From Bactericera cockerelli (lineage: Eukaryota; Arthropoda; Insecta; Hemiptera; Triozidae): 64,000 nucleotides of DNA. The notes below the pieces were generated by a model that did not search any database, had not been told where the DNA came from, and saw only the letters and a program-made list of their open reading frames with translations. The stretch lies in assembly GCA_024516035.1 (NCBI GenBank), contig JAMCCL010000146.1, positions 1-64,000 on the forward strand. Reading direction: 5' to 3'. Each line of letters opens with the position of its first letter. Within the stretch, counting starts at the first letter, position 1. A program made the position numbers and the translations under genes. Shown piece after piece: positions 44,041 to 59,214 of this stretch.

Positions 44041-44481
44041 GTCGATGTCTTTGGAATCCCCAGTTTCCAGAGATGGCTTCACTCTGAAAATTACGCTGTG
44101 ACTGAGAAGATACCGTGGTATGGTGGAGGTGTCTCGGATCCGACATTGGGGAAAGATCTGTTACATCAAAGCCGTACCGCGGGATGGAGCACATACGCCA
44201 ACTATCAATCTTCTATTGATCACTTATTTCTCGACCAATTTCCGGCGGACAACTATTCAAATTCTCTCCTTTCCGAATTGACAGAATTCATCTTGACTAT
44301 AGACGGGCTTCCCAGACTGATTGGCGGATCTCGGGCTCGAAGGCGACCTCGCGATGCACTTTTTTGTGTTCACGAACGCAGGCGAGCTCGTGTTGTCCGC
44401 AAGGCAGACATGGGGTGGACCGTGGGCGACAATTGGATAGGTTTGGCGGTTCACAACACACTTTCCCGCTTGCGGGATTAG
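44041..44481 (+). CDS. Unidentified ORF right of the LINE insertion
   Basis: Excluding the six residues contributed by the LINE, about 146 codons are open: VDVFGIPSFQRWLHSENY, PWYGGGVSDPTLGKDLLHQS, then AGWSTYANYQSSIDHLF and a basic RARRRPRDA stretch. The piece around GWSTYANYQSSIDHLF vaguely recalls the N-terminal helix of tyrosine recombinases, but I cannot assign a family. The frame is disrupted on its left by the LINE. It could be a fragment of a mobile element in the rDNA-like block, or chance. Confidence 0.25.
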   Translation, partial: VDVFGIPSFQRWLHSENYAVTEKIPWYGGGVSDPTLGKDLLHQSRTAGWSTYANYQSSIDHLFLDQFPADNYSNSLLSELTEFILTIDGLPRLIGGSRARRRPRDALFCVHERRRARVVRKADMGWTVGDNWIGLAVHNTLSRLRD

Positions 44482-44659
44482 AAACACTGTGCTCTTCGAG
44501 GCGGTGTCTCGAACGAGCCTGTGCTGTATGTGGAAGGAACGATGTTCGTCGCTCGCCCGCCGATGTGTCGGTCGGCGGTGAGCGAGGACTAAGAACCGCC
44601 TATTTTTTTGTCCGTCTATTTGTCAATTTGTCCGTCTGATTTTCGGGGTTGAAGTAGTT

Positions 44660-45015
44660 GTTTCGCCGGGCGCCGGGTGAAGTTGGACTCTCCGCCTAAG
44701 TCCAAGTTTCGCCGGGCGGTCGAAGTAGGCTTCTCCGCCTAAGTCCAAATTTCGCCGGGCGGGCGAAGTTGGATCCTCCGCCTAAGTCCAAGTTTCGCCG
44801 GGCGGGCGAAGTTGGATCCTCCGCCTAAGTCCAATTTTCGCCGGGCGGTCGAAGTAGGCTTCTCCGCCTAAGTCCAAATTTCGCCGGGCGGGCGAAGTTG
44901 GACTCTCCGCCTAAGTCCAAGTTTCGCCGGGCGGGCGAAGTTGGACTCTCCGCCTAAGTCCAAGTTTCGCCGGGCGGGCGAAGTTGGACTCTCCGCCTAA
45001 GTCTAAGTTTCGCCG
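44660..45015 (+). repeat. 43-bp GC-rich tandem repeat, about eight copies
   Basis: The unit contains TTTCGCCGGGCGGGCGAAGT and CTCCGCCTAAGTCCAA. Variants GGTCGAAGTAGGCTT and GGATCC alternate among copies. The stretch reads as non-coding. Confidence 0.92.
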
Positions 45016-45424
45016 CGCGAAGTAAACGCCTCCGCCCGCTCGATCGATCATCATCGGTCGAATACTCGGGCGGGTGAGTGTACGATTTTATTTTTTTTTC
45101 TCCGCCTGCCGGCCGGACCGGTAGGTCGGCCGGCGAATTTTTTTTTTTATATGGAAAAGGCCATGTCAAAAATTCTGATGCTACAGGTTACTAAATTTTG
45201 TCGCTTTTTTTTTTCTTCAAACTCCAAAATTTTACTGCTACACGGTACTAATTATTTTTATTGTATTATAGGTCCACCCAACCTCAGCCAACCACCCGCA
45301 ACTGATCCACCCAACCGCTCTTCACACCCAACCTCAGCTCTTCCACCCAACCGCTCTTCCACCCAACCATAGCTCCTGTCTTTCCACACATCCACATCTT
45401 CCTTTCAGTCACTTACTTCCATTA
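45016..45424. other. Between tandem arrays, no gene supported
   Basis: Contains a T run, the inverted pair GCCGGCCGGACCGG...CCGGCCGGCG-like sequence around 45108-45135, and a short (CCACCCAACC)-type tandem at 45270-45370. The frame at 45151-45372 ends in this simple repeat and is rejected. Confidence 0.6.
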
Positions 45425-46720
45425 CCATAGATTCCCTTTATCTCTCTTTCCACACTCTAAACGCACTCTCTGAACTTACCTTTATCTCTCTTTCCACACT
45501 CTGAACGCACTCTCTATGTACTTCCCTTTGTCTCTTTTTTCACACTCTAAACGCACTCTCTGAACTTCCTTTTGTCTCTTTTTTCACACTCTAAACGCAC
45601 TCTCTGCACTTCCCTTTGTCTCTCTTTCCACACTCTAAACGCACTCTCTGAACTTAGCTTTATCTCTCTTTTCACACTCTAAACGCACTCTCTAAACTTA
45701 ACTTTGTCTCTCTTTCCACACTCTAAACGCACTCTCTGAACTTCCCTTTGTCTCTCTTTCCACACTCTAAGCGCACTCTCTGGACTTAACTTTATCTCTC
45801 TTTTCACACTCTAAACGCACTCTCTGCACTTCTCTTTATCTCTCTTTTCACACTCTAAACGCACTCTCTGGACTTATCTTTATCTCTCTTTCCACACTCT
45901 AAACGCACTCTCTGAACTTCCCTTTGTCTCTCTTTCCACACTCTAAACGCACTCTCTGAACTTAACTTTATCTCTCTTTTCACACTCTAAACGCACTCTC
46001 TGAACTTCCCTTTGTCTCTCTTTCCACACTCTAAGCGCACTCTCTGGACTTAACTTTATCTCTCTTTTCACACTCTAAACGCACTCTCTAAACTTAACTT
46101 TGTCTCTCTTTCCACACTCTAAACGCACTCTCTGAACTTCCCTTTGTCTCTCTTTCCACACTCTAAGCGCACTCTCTGGACTTAACTTTATCTCTCTTTT
46201 CACACTCTAAACGCACTCTCTGCACTTCTCTTTATCTCTCTTTTCACACTCTAAACGCACTCTCTGGACTTATCTTTATCTCTCTTTCCACACTCTAAAC
46301 GCACTCTCTGAACTTCCCTTTGTCTCTCTTTCCACACTCTAAACGCACTCTCTGAACTTAACTTTATCTCTCTTTTCACACTCTAAAACGCACTCTCTGA
46401 ACTTCCCTTTGTCTCTCTTTCCACACTCTAAGCGCACTCTCTGGACTTAACTTTATCTCTCTTTTCACACTCTAAACGCACTCTCTGCACTTCTCTTTAT
46501 CTCTCTTTTCACACTCTAAACGCACTCTCTGGACTTATCTTTATCTCTCTTTCCACACTCTAAACGCACTCTCTGAACTTCCCTTTGTCTCTCTTTCCAC
46601 ACTCTAAACGCACTCTCTGAACTTAACTTTATCTCTCTTTTCACACTCTAAACGCACTCTCTGAACTTCCCTTTGTCTCAATTTCCACACTCAAAACGCA
46701 TTCTCTGAACTTCCATTACC
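45425..46720 (+). repeat. 44-bp satellite with higher-order structure
   Basis: Unit of about 44 bp containing TCCACACTCTAAACGCACTC then TCTG. Units differ at fixed places (CTTCCC, CTTAAC, CTTCTC, CTTATC; AAACGC or AAGCGC). The AAGCGC variant recurs at 45769, 46031, 46163 and 46429, spaced 262, 132 and 266 bp (6, 3 and 6 units), which shows multi-unit duplication. Confidence 0.93.
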
Positions 46721-46749
46721 ATCCCGAACTTACATTCCATTACCGTCCC

Positions 46750-46935
46750 GAAACTTCCGTCCTTGTATTGATTTTAATATCTTTTGGGCGTAAGGGGTCA
46801 TTTCTGGGCGTAAGGGCTCTTAATTTGATGTTATTTTCATGTTTTGTATCGATTTCTAGGGGGGGTCGCCTCTCATCAATTTTTCGCTATCTGCTACCGT
46901 TACAAAGTTACATTTCACCGCTATTTTGTTGAACT
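46750..46935. other. Short spacer after the 44-bp satellite
   Basis: Includes two copies of TGGGCGTAAGGG about 29 bases apart. No gene seen. Confidence 0.5.
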
Positions 46936-47190
46936 TTGCGCCTTCATGGAGCACGAGGTATGCAACCAGAAATGTTCGGGTTGACTTTTTTGGATGCCCC
47001 TGGCCAAGACAAACACTTTTGGTTCCCGGAAATTTTTTGTATCTCCTACCGGAAGGCCGCAACTGGCAATAATCGACCGAAGCGGGGAGTGGCGGTAGAA
47101 TACCTCGGGACGGACACCCGGCAACCCAAGTTCAAGCTTCACGCGGGGAATCGCGTTCTCTCCCGCCAGGATTTTTCCTCGGTATCGGTC
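46936..47190 (+). repeat. Single direct copy of the 155-bp repeat family with flanks
   Basis: GCGCCTTCATGGAGCACGAG and GTATGCAACC at 46938 match the left array on the same strand, while the rest of this block is inverted. The 129-residue frame here translates the repeat. Confidence 0.7.
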
Positions 47191-48330
47191 GATCACTGCC
47201 TCTGCAGGTTTATGCGATGTTACCGCGTAGACTTAGACTCTAGCTTTGCCGGTGACTCGGTATTGTGTCGGGCGCGCGACGGAGCTGTTTCCCCGCGGCG
47301 GTCGACTTTTGCATCTGCCCGGTAGATTTCTGCGAAGCGGTCGCGTGTGCCCGCCTAGATTCTACCTTGGCCGGTGACTGGGAATCCTGCCGGGCGGCGG
47401 CGCTGTTCGCCCGGTCCGCTTGAACCCTGCCTCTGCCCGGTAGATTTGTGCGAAGCGGTCGCGTGTGCCCGCCTAGATAGATTTTCCTCTAGCCGGTGGA
47501 CAAAACAGCTTCTACAGCCGAAACGGTAAGAGCTAGAGCAAATCTGACGAAATTTTGACCCCCCCTAAACTCTTAACCGCCCGGCAGTTCGACCGGTACT
47601 AACTTTTCCAACTATCGGTTCCGACCCATCTTGCTCCGTTAGGCGGACTGTCCGCCCTAAAGCGTCGCCGGCAGTTGCGGCCTTCCGGTAGGAGATACAG
47701 AAATTTTCCGAGAACCGAAAATGTTCGCCTCGGCTAGGGGCATCCAAAAAAATCAACCCGAACACTCCGGGTTGCACACCTCGTGCTCCATGAAGCGGCA
47801 AAGTTTCGTCCAAAGGCGACCGGGCGGGGGAACATCGCTTCGCATGAACCCACCGGGTAGAGGCAGAGTTCAAGCGGACCGGTAGGCTTAGGCGAAGTTA
47901 GACTTAGACTCTAGCCTCTAGGTAGATTTGTGCGAAGCGGTCGCGTGTGCCCGCCTAGATTCTGCTCTAGCCTATGACTGGGAATTCTCTCGGCGGGCGG
48001 GCCGCGGTTAGAGACTAGATTTTTTCGGTCGATTTACAAAAATGCTTCTACAGAAACGGTGGCAGCTAGAGCAAATCTGAGCATGAATACCCCCAAAGTC
48101 CGCGCTCAGTTTATATCGTTTCCGCCCATCGGTTTTTGTCTATCTTGCTCCGTTCGGCGGCTGTTCCGGCGAAAGCGGCGCCAGGCAGTTGCGGTCTTCC
48201 GGTAGGAGATACAGAAAATTTCAGAGAACCTAAATTGTTGTCCTTGGCTCAATGCATCCGGAAAAGCGGATCCGAAAACTTCTCGTTGTATAGCTCGTGC
48301 TCCATGAAGCGGCAAAGTTTCGCCCAAAAG
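47190..48330 (-). repeat. Right arm of the large inverted duplication
   Basis: Reverse complement of about 33620-34760. Examples: GGACAAAACAGCTTCTACAG (47509), GGGGTCAAAATTTCG on the minus strand near 47560, and CGAAAAAATCTAGTCTC reversed near 48010-48030. It holds reversed copies of the 155-bp family. Confidence 0.82.
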
Positions 48331-48489
48331 CGGCATCAAGCAGTTGCGGTCTTCCGGTAGGAGCTACAAAAATTTTCCGGGAACCGAAAATGTTCGTCTT
48401 GGCTCGGGGCATCAGGAAAAGTCAACTTGAACATTACTGGTTGCATATCTACCTCGTGATCTATGAATGAAGGCGTAAAGTTCCACTTA

Positions 48490-51400
48490 GGAGCGATAAA
48501 CAGCGTTTGATTGTTAGGTTGGGGTAAGGTTGTAAGGTTTGGATCGATGTTAAGGTTCGGTTGGGGTCAAGTTTAGGGTCAAGGTTAGGTTAGGGTCAGG
48601 TTTAGGGTCAGGGTCAAGTTAAGTGTCAAAATGAAGGTCAAATTTAGGGTCAAGTTTAGTTAAGGGCCAAGGTTAGGGTTAAGTTCAAGTTTATAGTTAA
48701 GGTTAGGTTAAGGGTCAAGTTTAGGGTCAGGTTTAGGGTCAGGTTTGGTTAGGGTCAAGGCTAGGGTCAGGATAAAGATTAGGGTCAGGTTTGGTCACGG
48801 TTAGGGTCGAGGTTGGGGTAAAGTTAAAGTTGGGTCGAGTTTAGTGTCAAAAAAGTTTAGGGTCAGGTTAGGGTCAAGGTTATAGGGTCAGGGTCAGGTT
48901 CAAGTTTAAGGTCAGGGTTAGGTTAGGGTCAGGGTCAGGATAGGGTCAAGGTTAGGTAATGGTCAGGTTTAGGGTCAGGGTCAAGTTTAGGGTCAAGGTT
49001 AGGTTATGGTCAAGTTTAGGGTCAGGGTCAAGTTTAAGGTCAAGGTTAGGTTAGGGTCAGGGTCAAAGTTAGGTTAGGTTCAGGGTTAGGGTCAGGGTCA
49101 AGCTTAGGGTCAGGGTCAAGCTTAGATTAGGGTCAGGGTCAAGTTTAGTGTCAAGGTTAGGTTAGGGTCAGGGTTAGGGTCAGGGTCAAGGTTAGGTAAG
49201 GGTCAGGGTCAAGGTTAGGTTAGGGTCGGAGTTAAGTTTAGGGTCAGGGTCAAAGTTAGGTTCGGTTCAGGGTTAGGGTCATGGTAAACTTTAGGGTCAG
49301 GGTCAAGGTTAGGTTAGGGTCAGGGTCAAGTTTAGTGTCAAGGTTAGGTTAGGGTCAGGGTTAGGGTCAGGGTCAAGGTTAGGTAAGGGTCAGGGTCAAG
49401 GTTAGGTTAGGTTAGGGTCGGAGTCAAGTTTAGGGTCAGGGTCAAAGTTAGGTTCGGTTCAGAGTTAGGGTCATGGTAAACTTTAGGGTCAGGGTCAAGG
49501 TTAGGTTAGGGTCAGGGTCAAGTTTAAGGTTAAGGTCAAGTTTAGGGTCAGGGTCAAGGTTAGGTTAGGGTCAGGGTTAGGGTCAGGGTCAAGTTAGGGT
49601 CAAGGTTAGGTTAGGGTCCTGGTAAGGGTCAGGGTCAAGGTTAGGTTAGGGTAAAAAAAGTTAGGTTTAGGGTCAGGGTCAGGGTCGGGTTAGGTTAAGG
49701 AAAAAGGTCAAGGGTCAGGGTTAGGGTCAGGGTCAAGGTTAGGTTAGGGTTTAAAAAAAAATTAGGTTTAGGGTCAGGTTCAGGGTCAGGGTCGGGGTTA
49801 GGTTAAAAAAAAGGTCAAAGGTCAAGGTTCAAAGGTTAGGTTAGGGTAAAAATAAAAGGTCAAGGGTCAAAGGTCAAGGGTTAGGTTAGGTCAATGTTAG
49901 GTTAGGGTCAAGGGTCAAAGGTCAAAAGTCAAGGTTTAGGTTAGGTCAATGTTAGGGTCAAAGGTCAAAGGGTCAAAAGTCAAGAGTTAGGTTAGGTTAG
50001 GGTCAAAGGTCAAAGGGTCAAAGGTCAAGAGTTTGGTTAGGTTAGGGTCAAATGTCATGGGATAGGTTAGGGTTTAAAAAAGGTCAAGGGTCAAAGGTCA
50101 AGGGTCAGGAGGTACAAGAGTAGGGTTAGGGTTTAAAAAAAGGTCAAGGGTCAAAGGTCAAGGGTCAGGGGGTCAAGGATTAGGTTAGGTTAGGGTTTAA
50201 AAAAAAGGTCAAGGGTCAAAGGTCAATTGTTAAGGTCAAGGGTCAGAGGTTACGTTAGGGTCAAAGGTCAAGAGTTAGGTTAGGGTTTTAAAATGAAGGT
50301 CAAAGGTCAAGGGTCAAAGGTCAAGGGTCAGGTTAGGGTCTAGGGTTAGGTTAGGGTTAAAAAAAAAGGTCAAGGGTCAAAGGTCAATTGTAAAGGTCAA
50401 AGGTCAGAGGTTAGGTTGGGGTCAAAGGTCAAGAGTTAGGTTAGGGTTTTAAAATAAAGGTCAAGGGTCAAAGGTCAAGGGTCAGGTTAATGTCTAGGGT
50501 TAGGTTAGGGTTAAAAAAAAAGGTCAAGGGTCAAAGGTCAATTGTTAAGGTCAAGGGTCGAAGGTTAGGTTAGGTCAAGGGTTTAAAATAGGGTTTAAAA
50601 AAGGTCAAGGGTCGTGTCAGAGGTCAAAAGTTAAGGTCAAGGGTCGAAGGTTAAGTTAGGTTAGGGTTTAAAAAAAAGGTCAAAGGTCAATAAGTAAGGT
50701 CAAGGGTCAAAGGTCAAGGGTTAGGTTAGGTCAAAGGGTCAAAAAAACAAGGGTCAAGTTTAGGGTCAAGGGTTAGGTTAGGTTTAAAAAAAAAGGTCAA
50801 GAGTCAAAGGTTAGGTTAGGTTAGGGTCACAGGTCAATTGTTAGGTTAGGGTTTTAAAAAAAGGTCAAAGGTCAGAGGTCAAAAGTTAAGGTCAAGGGTC
50901 AAAGGTTAGGTTAGATTTGGGTTAAAAAAAAAGGTCAAAGGTCAATAGTAAAGGTCAAGCGTCAAAGATAAGGTTAGATTAGGTCAAGGGTCAGGTTAGG
51001 TCAATTTTAGCTTAGGGTCAAAGGTCAAAGGGTTAAGGAAAAAGGTCAAGGGTCAAGTTTAGGGTCAAGGGTTAGGGTCAAGGGTTAGGTTAGGTTTAAA
51101 AAAATAGGTCAAGGGTCAAAGGTTAGGTTAGGGTAAAAAAAAAGGTCAAGGGTCAAAGGTCAAGGTTTAGGTTAGGTCAATGTTAGTCAAGGGTCAAGGT
51201 TCAAAGGTCAAGGGTTAGGTAAAGGTCAAAGGTCAAGGGTTAAGTTAGGTTAGGTTAAGGTTAAAGGTGAAGGGTTAGGAGGTCAAGGGTCAAAAAGTTA
51301 AGGTCAAGGGTAAAAGGTCAAGGGTAAAAGTTCAAGGGTTAGGAGGTCAAGGGTAAAATGTCAATGGTTAGGAGGTCAAGGGTCAAAGGGTTAAGGTCAA

Positions 51401-53040
51401 AAAGAGGAGAAAATGGGTATAGCGGGAAATAGTGAAACAAGGAGAAAATGGGTATAGCGGGGAAATAGAGAAAAGAGGAGAAAATGAGTATAGCGAGGTC
51501 AAGGGTCAAAGGGTTAAGGTCAAGGGTTATTAGGTCAAGGATCAAAGGGTTCAGGTCAAGGTCAAAAGGTCAAGGGTTAGGGTTAAGGTCAAGGGTCAAA
51601 AGGCTAAGGTCAAGGGTCAAAGGTCAAGGGTTAGGTTAGGTCAATGTTAGTCAAGGGTCAAAGGTCAAGGGTTAAGTTAGGTTAGGTTAAGGTCAAAGGT
51701 GAAGGGTTAGGAGGTCAAGGGTCAAAAAGTTAAGGTTAGGTCAATGTTAGGTTAGGTATTGAAAGAAAGAAGGTCAATATTTAGGGTCAAGGGTCAAAGG
51801 TCAACGGTTAGGTTAGGTCAATGTTTGTCAAGGGTAAAAGTCAAGGGTAAAAGGGTTAAGTCAAGGGTAAAAGGTCAAGGGTTAGGATTCAAGGGTTAGG
51901 AGGTCAAGGGTAAGGTCAAGGGAAAAAGGTCAAGGGTTAGGAGGTCAAGATTCAAAGGTCAAGGGTTAGGAGGTCAAGGGTCAAAAGGTTAAGGTCAAAA
52001 GTAATGTCAAGGGGTAGAGGTCAAGGTCAAAGGGTTAAGGTAAGAGGTCATAGGAGGTCAAGGGTAGTTCAAGGAAAGGTCAAGGGTTAGGAGGTCAAGG
52101 GTCAAGGTTAGGAGGTAGGTCAAAGTTAAGGTCAAGTAAATGTAAGGGTAGAGGTCAAGGTCAAAGGGTTAAGGTAAGGTAAAAAGGTCAAGTTAGTAGT
52201 TTAAGGAGCAAGTCAAGGTTAGGTAGGTCAAGGGTTAAGGTCAATGGTCAAAATGTCAAGGGTTAGGAGGTCAAGGGTCTAAAGGTTAAGGTCAACCGGT
52301 TGAAAAGGCAAGGTTACGTTAGGTAAGGTTAAGTTAAGGGTCAAGAGACAAAAGTCAAGAGGTAATATGTTAGGTTAGGTTAAGGTCAAGGTCAAAAGGT
52401 CAAGATTAAGGGTTAAAGGTTAAGTTAAGGTCAAAGGGTCACAGGTTAATTAGGTTGGTTAGGTTACGTTAGGGTCAAGGGTCAAAGGTAGGTAGGGTCA
52501 AAAGGACAAAAGGTCAAGGTTAAAGTTAGGTTAAGGTTAAGGTCAAGGGTCAAAGATCAAGGTTATGGGTCAAGGTAAAAAGTCAAGAGTTAAAGTTAGG
52601 TTAGGTTAAGTTCAAGGGTCAAAGGTCAAGGATTAGTTAAGATCAAGGGTCAAAGGTCAAAAGGTCAAGGGTTAAGGTTGGTTAGGAGGTCAGGTTAAGG
52701 TCAAAGTCAAAGGGTTAAGTTAGGTTAGGTTAAGGTCAAGATCAAGGTTAAGAGTAGGTTAAGGTAAGGGTCAAAGGTCAAGGGTTAGATAAGTAAGGGT
52801 CAAGGTCAAAGGTCAAGGTTAAGGTAGGTTAGGATAAGTTAGGTTAGGATAAGGTCAAGGTCAAAGGTTAGGATATGGTCAAGGGTCATGTTAGGTCATA
52901 GGTCAACGTTAAGTGGTTAGTTAGATTAGGTTAGGTCAAGGTTAGGTTAGTTTAGGTCAAGGTTAAGTTAAGTCAAGGTCAGGTCAAAGGTTGAAGGGTT
53001 AAGGTAGATTAGGAGGTCAGGTTAAGGTAAAGGTCAAGGT
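48490..53040 (+). repeat. Telomere-variant array: TTAGG mixed with GGGTCA and GGTCAA
   Basis: Hundreds of short units on the same strand: GGTTAGGTTAGGGTCAGGGT, GTTTAGGGTC and GGTCAAGGGTCAAAGG. From about 49650 the units include A-rich inserts (TTTAAAAAAAGGTCAAGG). The mix shifts from TTAGGGTCA-rich on the left to GGTCAAGG-rich and back to TTAGG on the right. No coding frame is credible. Confidence 0.92.
51401..51496. repeat. Island of the 37-bp satellite inside the telomere-variant array
   Basis: About two and a half monomers (core AATGGGTATAGCGG) embedded between GGTCAAGGGTC units; the nearest other satellite is over 18 kb to the left. Confidence 0.92.
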
Positions 53041-53540
53041 ATTAGTTAGGTTAGGTTAGGTTAGGTTAGGTTAGGTTAGGTTTAGGTTAGTAGGTTAGGT
53101 AGGTTAGGTTAGGTTAGGTTAGTGTTAGGTTAGGTTAGGTTAGGTTAGTTAGGTTAGGTTTAGGTTAGTGTTAGGTTAGGTTAGGTTAGGTTAGGTTAGG
53201 TTAGGTTAGGTTAGGTTAGGTTAGGTAGGTTAGGTTAGGTTAGTAGTTAGGTTAGGTTAGGTTAGGTTAGGTTAGGTTAGTAGGTTAGGTTAGGTTAGGT
53301 TAGGTTAGGTATAGGTTAGTGTAGGTTAGGTAGGTTAGGTTAGGTTAGGTTAGGTAAGGTTAGGATTAGGTTGGTTAGGTTAGGTTAGGTTAGGTTAGGT
53401 TAGGTATAGGTTAGGTTAGGTTAGGTTAGGTAAAGGATAGGTTAGTAGTTAGGTTAGGTTAGGTAGGTTAGGTTAGGTATCGGTTAGGTTAGGTTAGTTA
53501 GGAGTAGTAGGTTAGGTAGGTTAGGTTAAGGTTACGGATT
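53041..53540 (+). repeat. (TTAGG)n segment with irregular spacing
   Basis: Mostly TTAGG with TTTAGG, TAGTTAGG and GTATAGG variants; the same strand as the array at 32512. Confidence 0.93.
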
Positions 53541-54400
53541 AGGTACGGTAGGTATAGGTTACGTTGTATAACGTATAAGTGTAATAGGTAGAGGTAGGTA
53601 TACGTTAACGTTAAGGAATACGTTAACGTTACGGTAACGTAACTTAACGTTTACGTAAGTAAGGAACGGAACGTAACGTTAATAACGTGTAATATACTGT
53701 AGATACGTACGGTACGGTAACGTTAACGTTACGTAATGTAACGTTACGAGTTAACGGTATACGTTAACGTTACGTTAACGTATACGTTAACGTGTAACTG
53801 AACGTGTACGTAAGAAACTGTAATAAGGATACGTACGGTATACGGATCGTAACTGAACTAGTAACGGTACGTAACTTAACGACTAACTACGTTAACGGTA
53901 GGTAACTGTAACGTGAACGAACGTGAACGGTAACTGTAACGGAACTAACTGTAACTAACTTAACATGTAACTGAACTAACGTAACGTAACGTAACTTAAC
54001 TCTTAACTGTAACTGTAACTTAAACGAACTTACTGAACTGTAACTTAACTTAACTAACGTAACTTAACGTAACTAACGGTAACTTAACGTATAACGTAAC
54101 TTAACTGTAACTTAACGTAACGTAACTTAACGTAACGTAACTTGAACGTAACTTAACGTAACTGTAACGTAACGTAATAACGGTAACGGAACTGTAACTT
54201 ACTAGTAACTAACGTTAACTGTAACGTAACTGTAACGTAACGTTAACTTAACTATGAACGTAACTTAACTTAACGTGAACTTAACTGAACTAACTGTAAC
54301 TAGTAACGTAACGTAACTGTAACTTGAACTAACGTAACTTAACTGAACGTTGAACTTAACGTTAACTTAACGTAAAACTGTAACTGTAACTGAATTAACT
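53541..54400 (+). repeat. Transitional TAACG-type array
   Basis: TTACGGTA and TTAACGTTAACG units, grading from TTAGG on the left to TAACT on the right. Period remains near 5-6 bases. Confidence 0.85.
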
Positions 54401-58075
<3,675 letters not shown>

Positions 58076-59214
58076 ATTTCTAATATAACATTAAAATGCC
58101 CCTCTACTAAACGTCCCAAAAACCACGCCCAAAAAACATGCCCAACCCAAATAACCACGGCCGTAAAAATGGCAGCTCAATGCAGTACCTAAACACCAAC
58201 TAATACGCCCGCCCCTGTAACCCACATGTAGACACCTTAAATCAGTTACAATGAATGTAATACCATGTACATATCAAAGTAACAAGTTGAACAACCTAAA
58301 GTTCCAGCACTGCATGAGACGAAGAATTAAGCCTGTGAGTACCAGGTTTCACTTCAAAATCTGCTTAGAACTTTTTATTTGTAAAAAACAAAATTTCCAG
58401 CAACTCTGAAGGGAGTTAGGCTCTTCTTAACCCCATAGAGGCTGGTAGTAATTAAAGGACGTTTTGACGCCTAGTTTTAACAAATAAAGTGGAGGAATCA
58501 GTGAATAGCTTTAAGTGAGGGACCCACCAGCCCAAAAGTAATCAAAAGGCAGTTTTCATTTGTTTCTCTGTTTATGCCCTTGGGCAGACAGACTGAACAC
58601 TGTGTTCTCTAAATGATATCAGCAGGTCCAATTTCCACGGCTGGAATTAATCATAAACATTAATTAGTTAATTTGGCTACCGGGGAAGCTGTTTAGAGTT
58701 ATCCCATAACGATAATCCTTACTTAGACGTCAGTTTTCTCAATTTTTCTGTTCACAAATAACCCCTATTAGGTAGAGTGATTGCAGTTAAGGATCACATT
58801 ATCAGTTTCCAATAAAAAATTTTTTTCTAAAAATTGAAAGTAAATAAACCGACAGAACAGCTGATTAAACTCTCGGCACAGATCTCCCGGGAGGTAGATA
58901 CCTACCGGAAGGTATTGGTGGAGTGAGGCCACGCGGCTTAACTATACCACATCTCGGTCGTTATTGAGTACCTGCTGTAGGTCGGGTCCGCAAGATCTGC
59001 TCGCGTTTTATTACGTGCGCGTTAAAGTAAAGCTTCTTTTTTTTTTGTGCGTGTTAAACTTTTTTCTTGTGCGTGTTAAACTTTTTTCTTTTTTTTTTCT
59101 TAAAAAAAAAAACGCGCTCAGTCGTAACTACTCGACTATTTATAAACGAATAGTGTTTTGAACTAATGGCAAAAAAGCCCTACATGTTATAATCTCCCAA
59201 ATAAAGAGCTTGAT
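58076..59214 (+). promoter_or_regulatory. Probable 5' UTR of the R1-clade LINE
   Basis: Unique sequence begins abruptly at the array edge and runs to ORF1. The length, about 1.1 kb, is compatible with the long 5' UTRs of R1-clade elements. No frame is supported; T- and A-rich runs lie near 59030-59110. The exact 5' end of the element is not proven. Confidence 0.5.

Noticed and set aside
37771..44062. Spliced host gene joining the frames on either side of the LINE through the GTAAGT at 37779
   Set aside because: With the LINE removed, the nearest CAG acceptor leaves an intron of under 50 bases and there are in-frame stops; no support for a gene.
48490..53040. CRISPR-like or regularly spaced repeats
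   Set aside because: Units are adjacent, short and variable, with no unique spacers; the DNA is eukaryotic.
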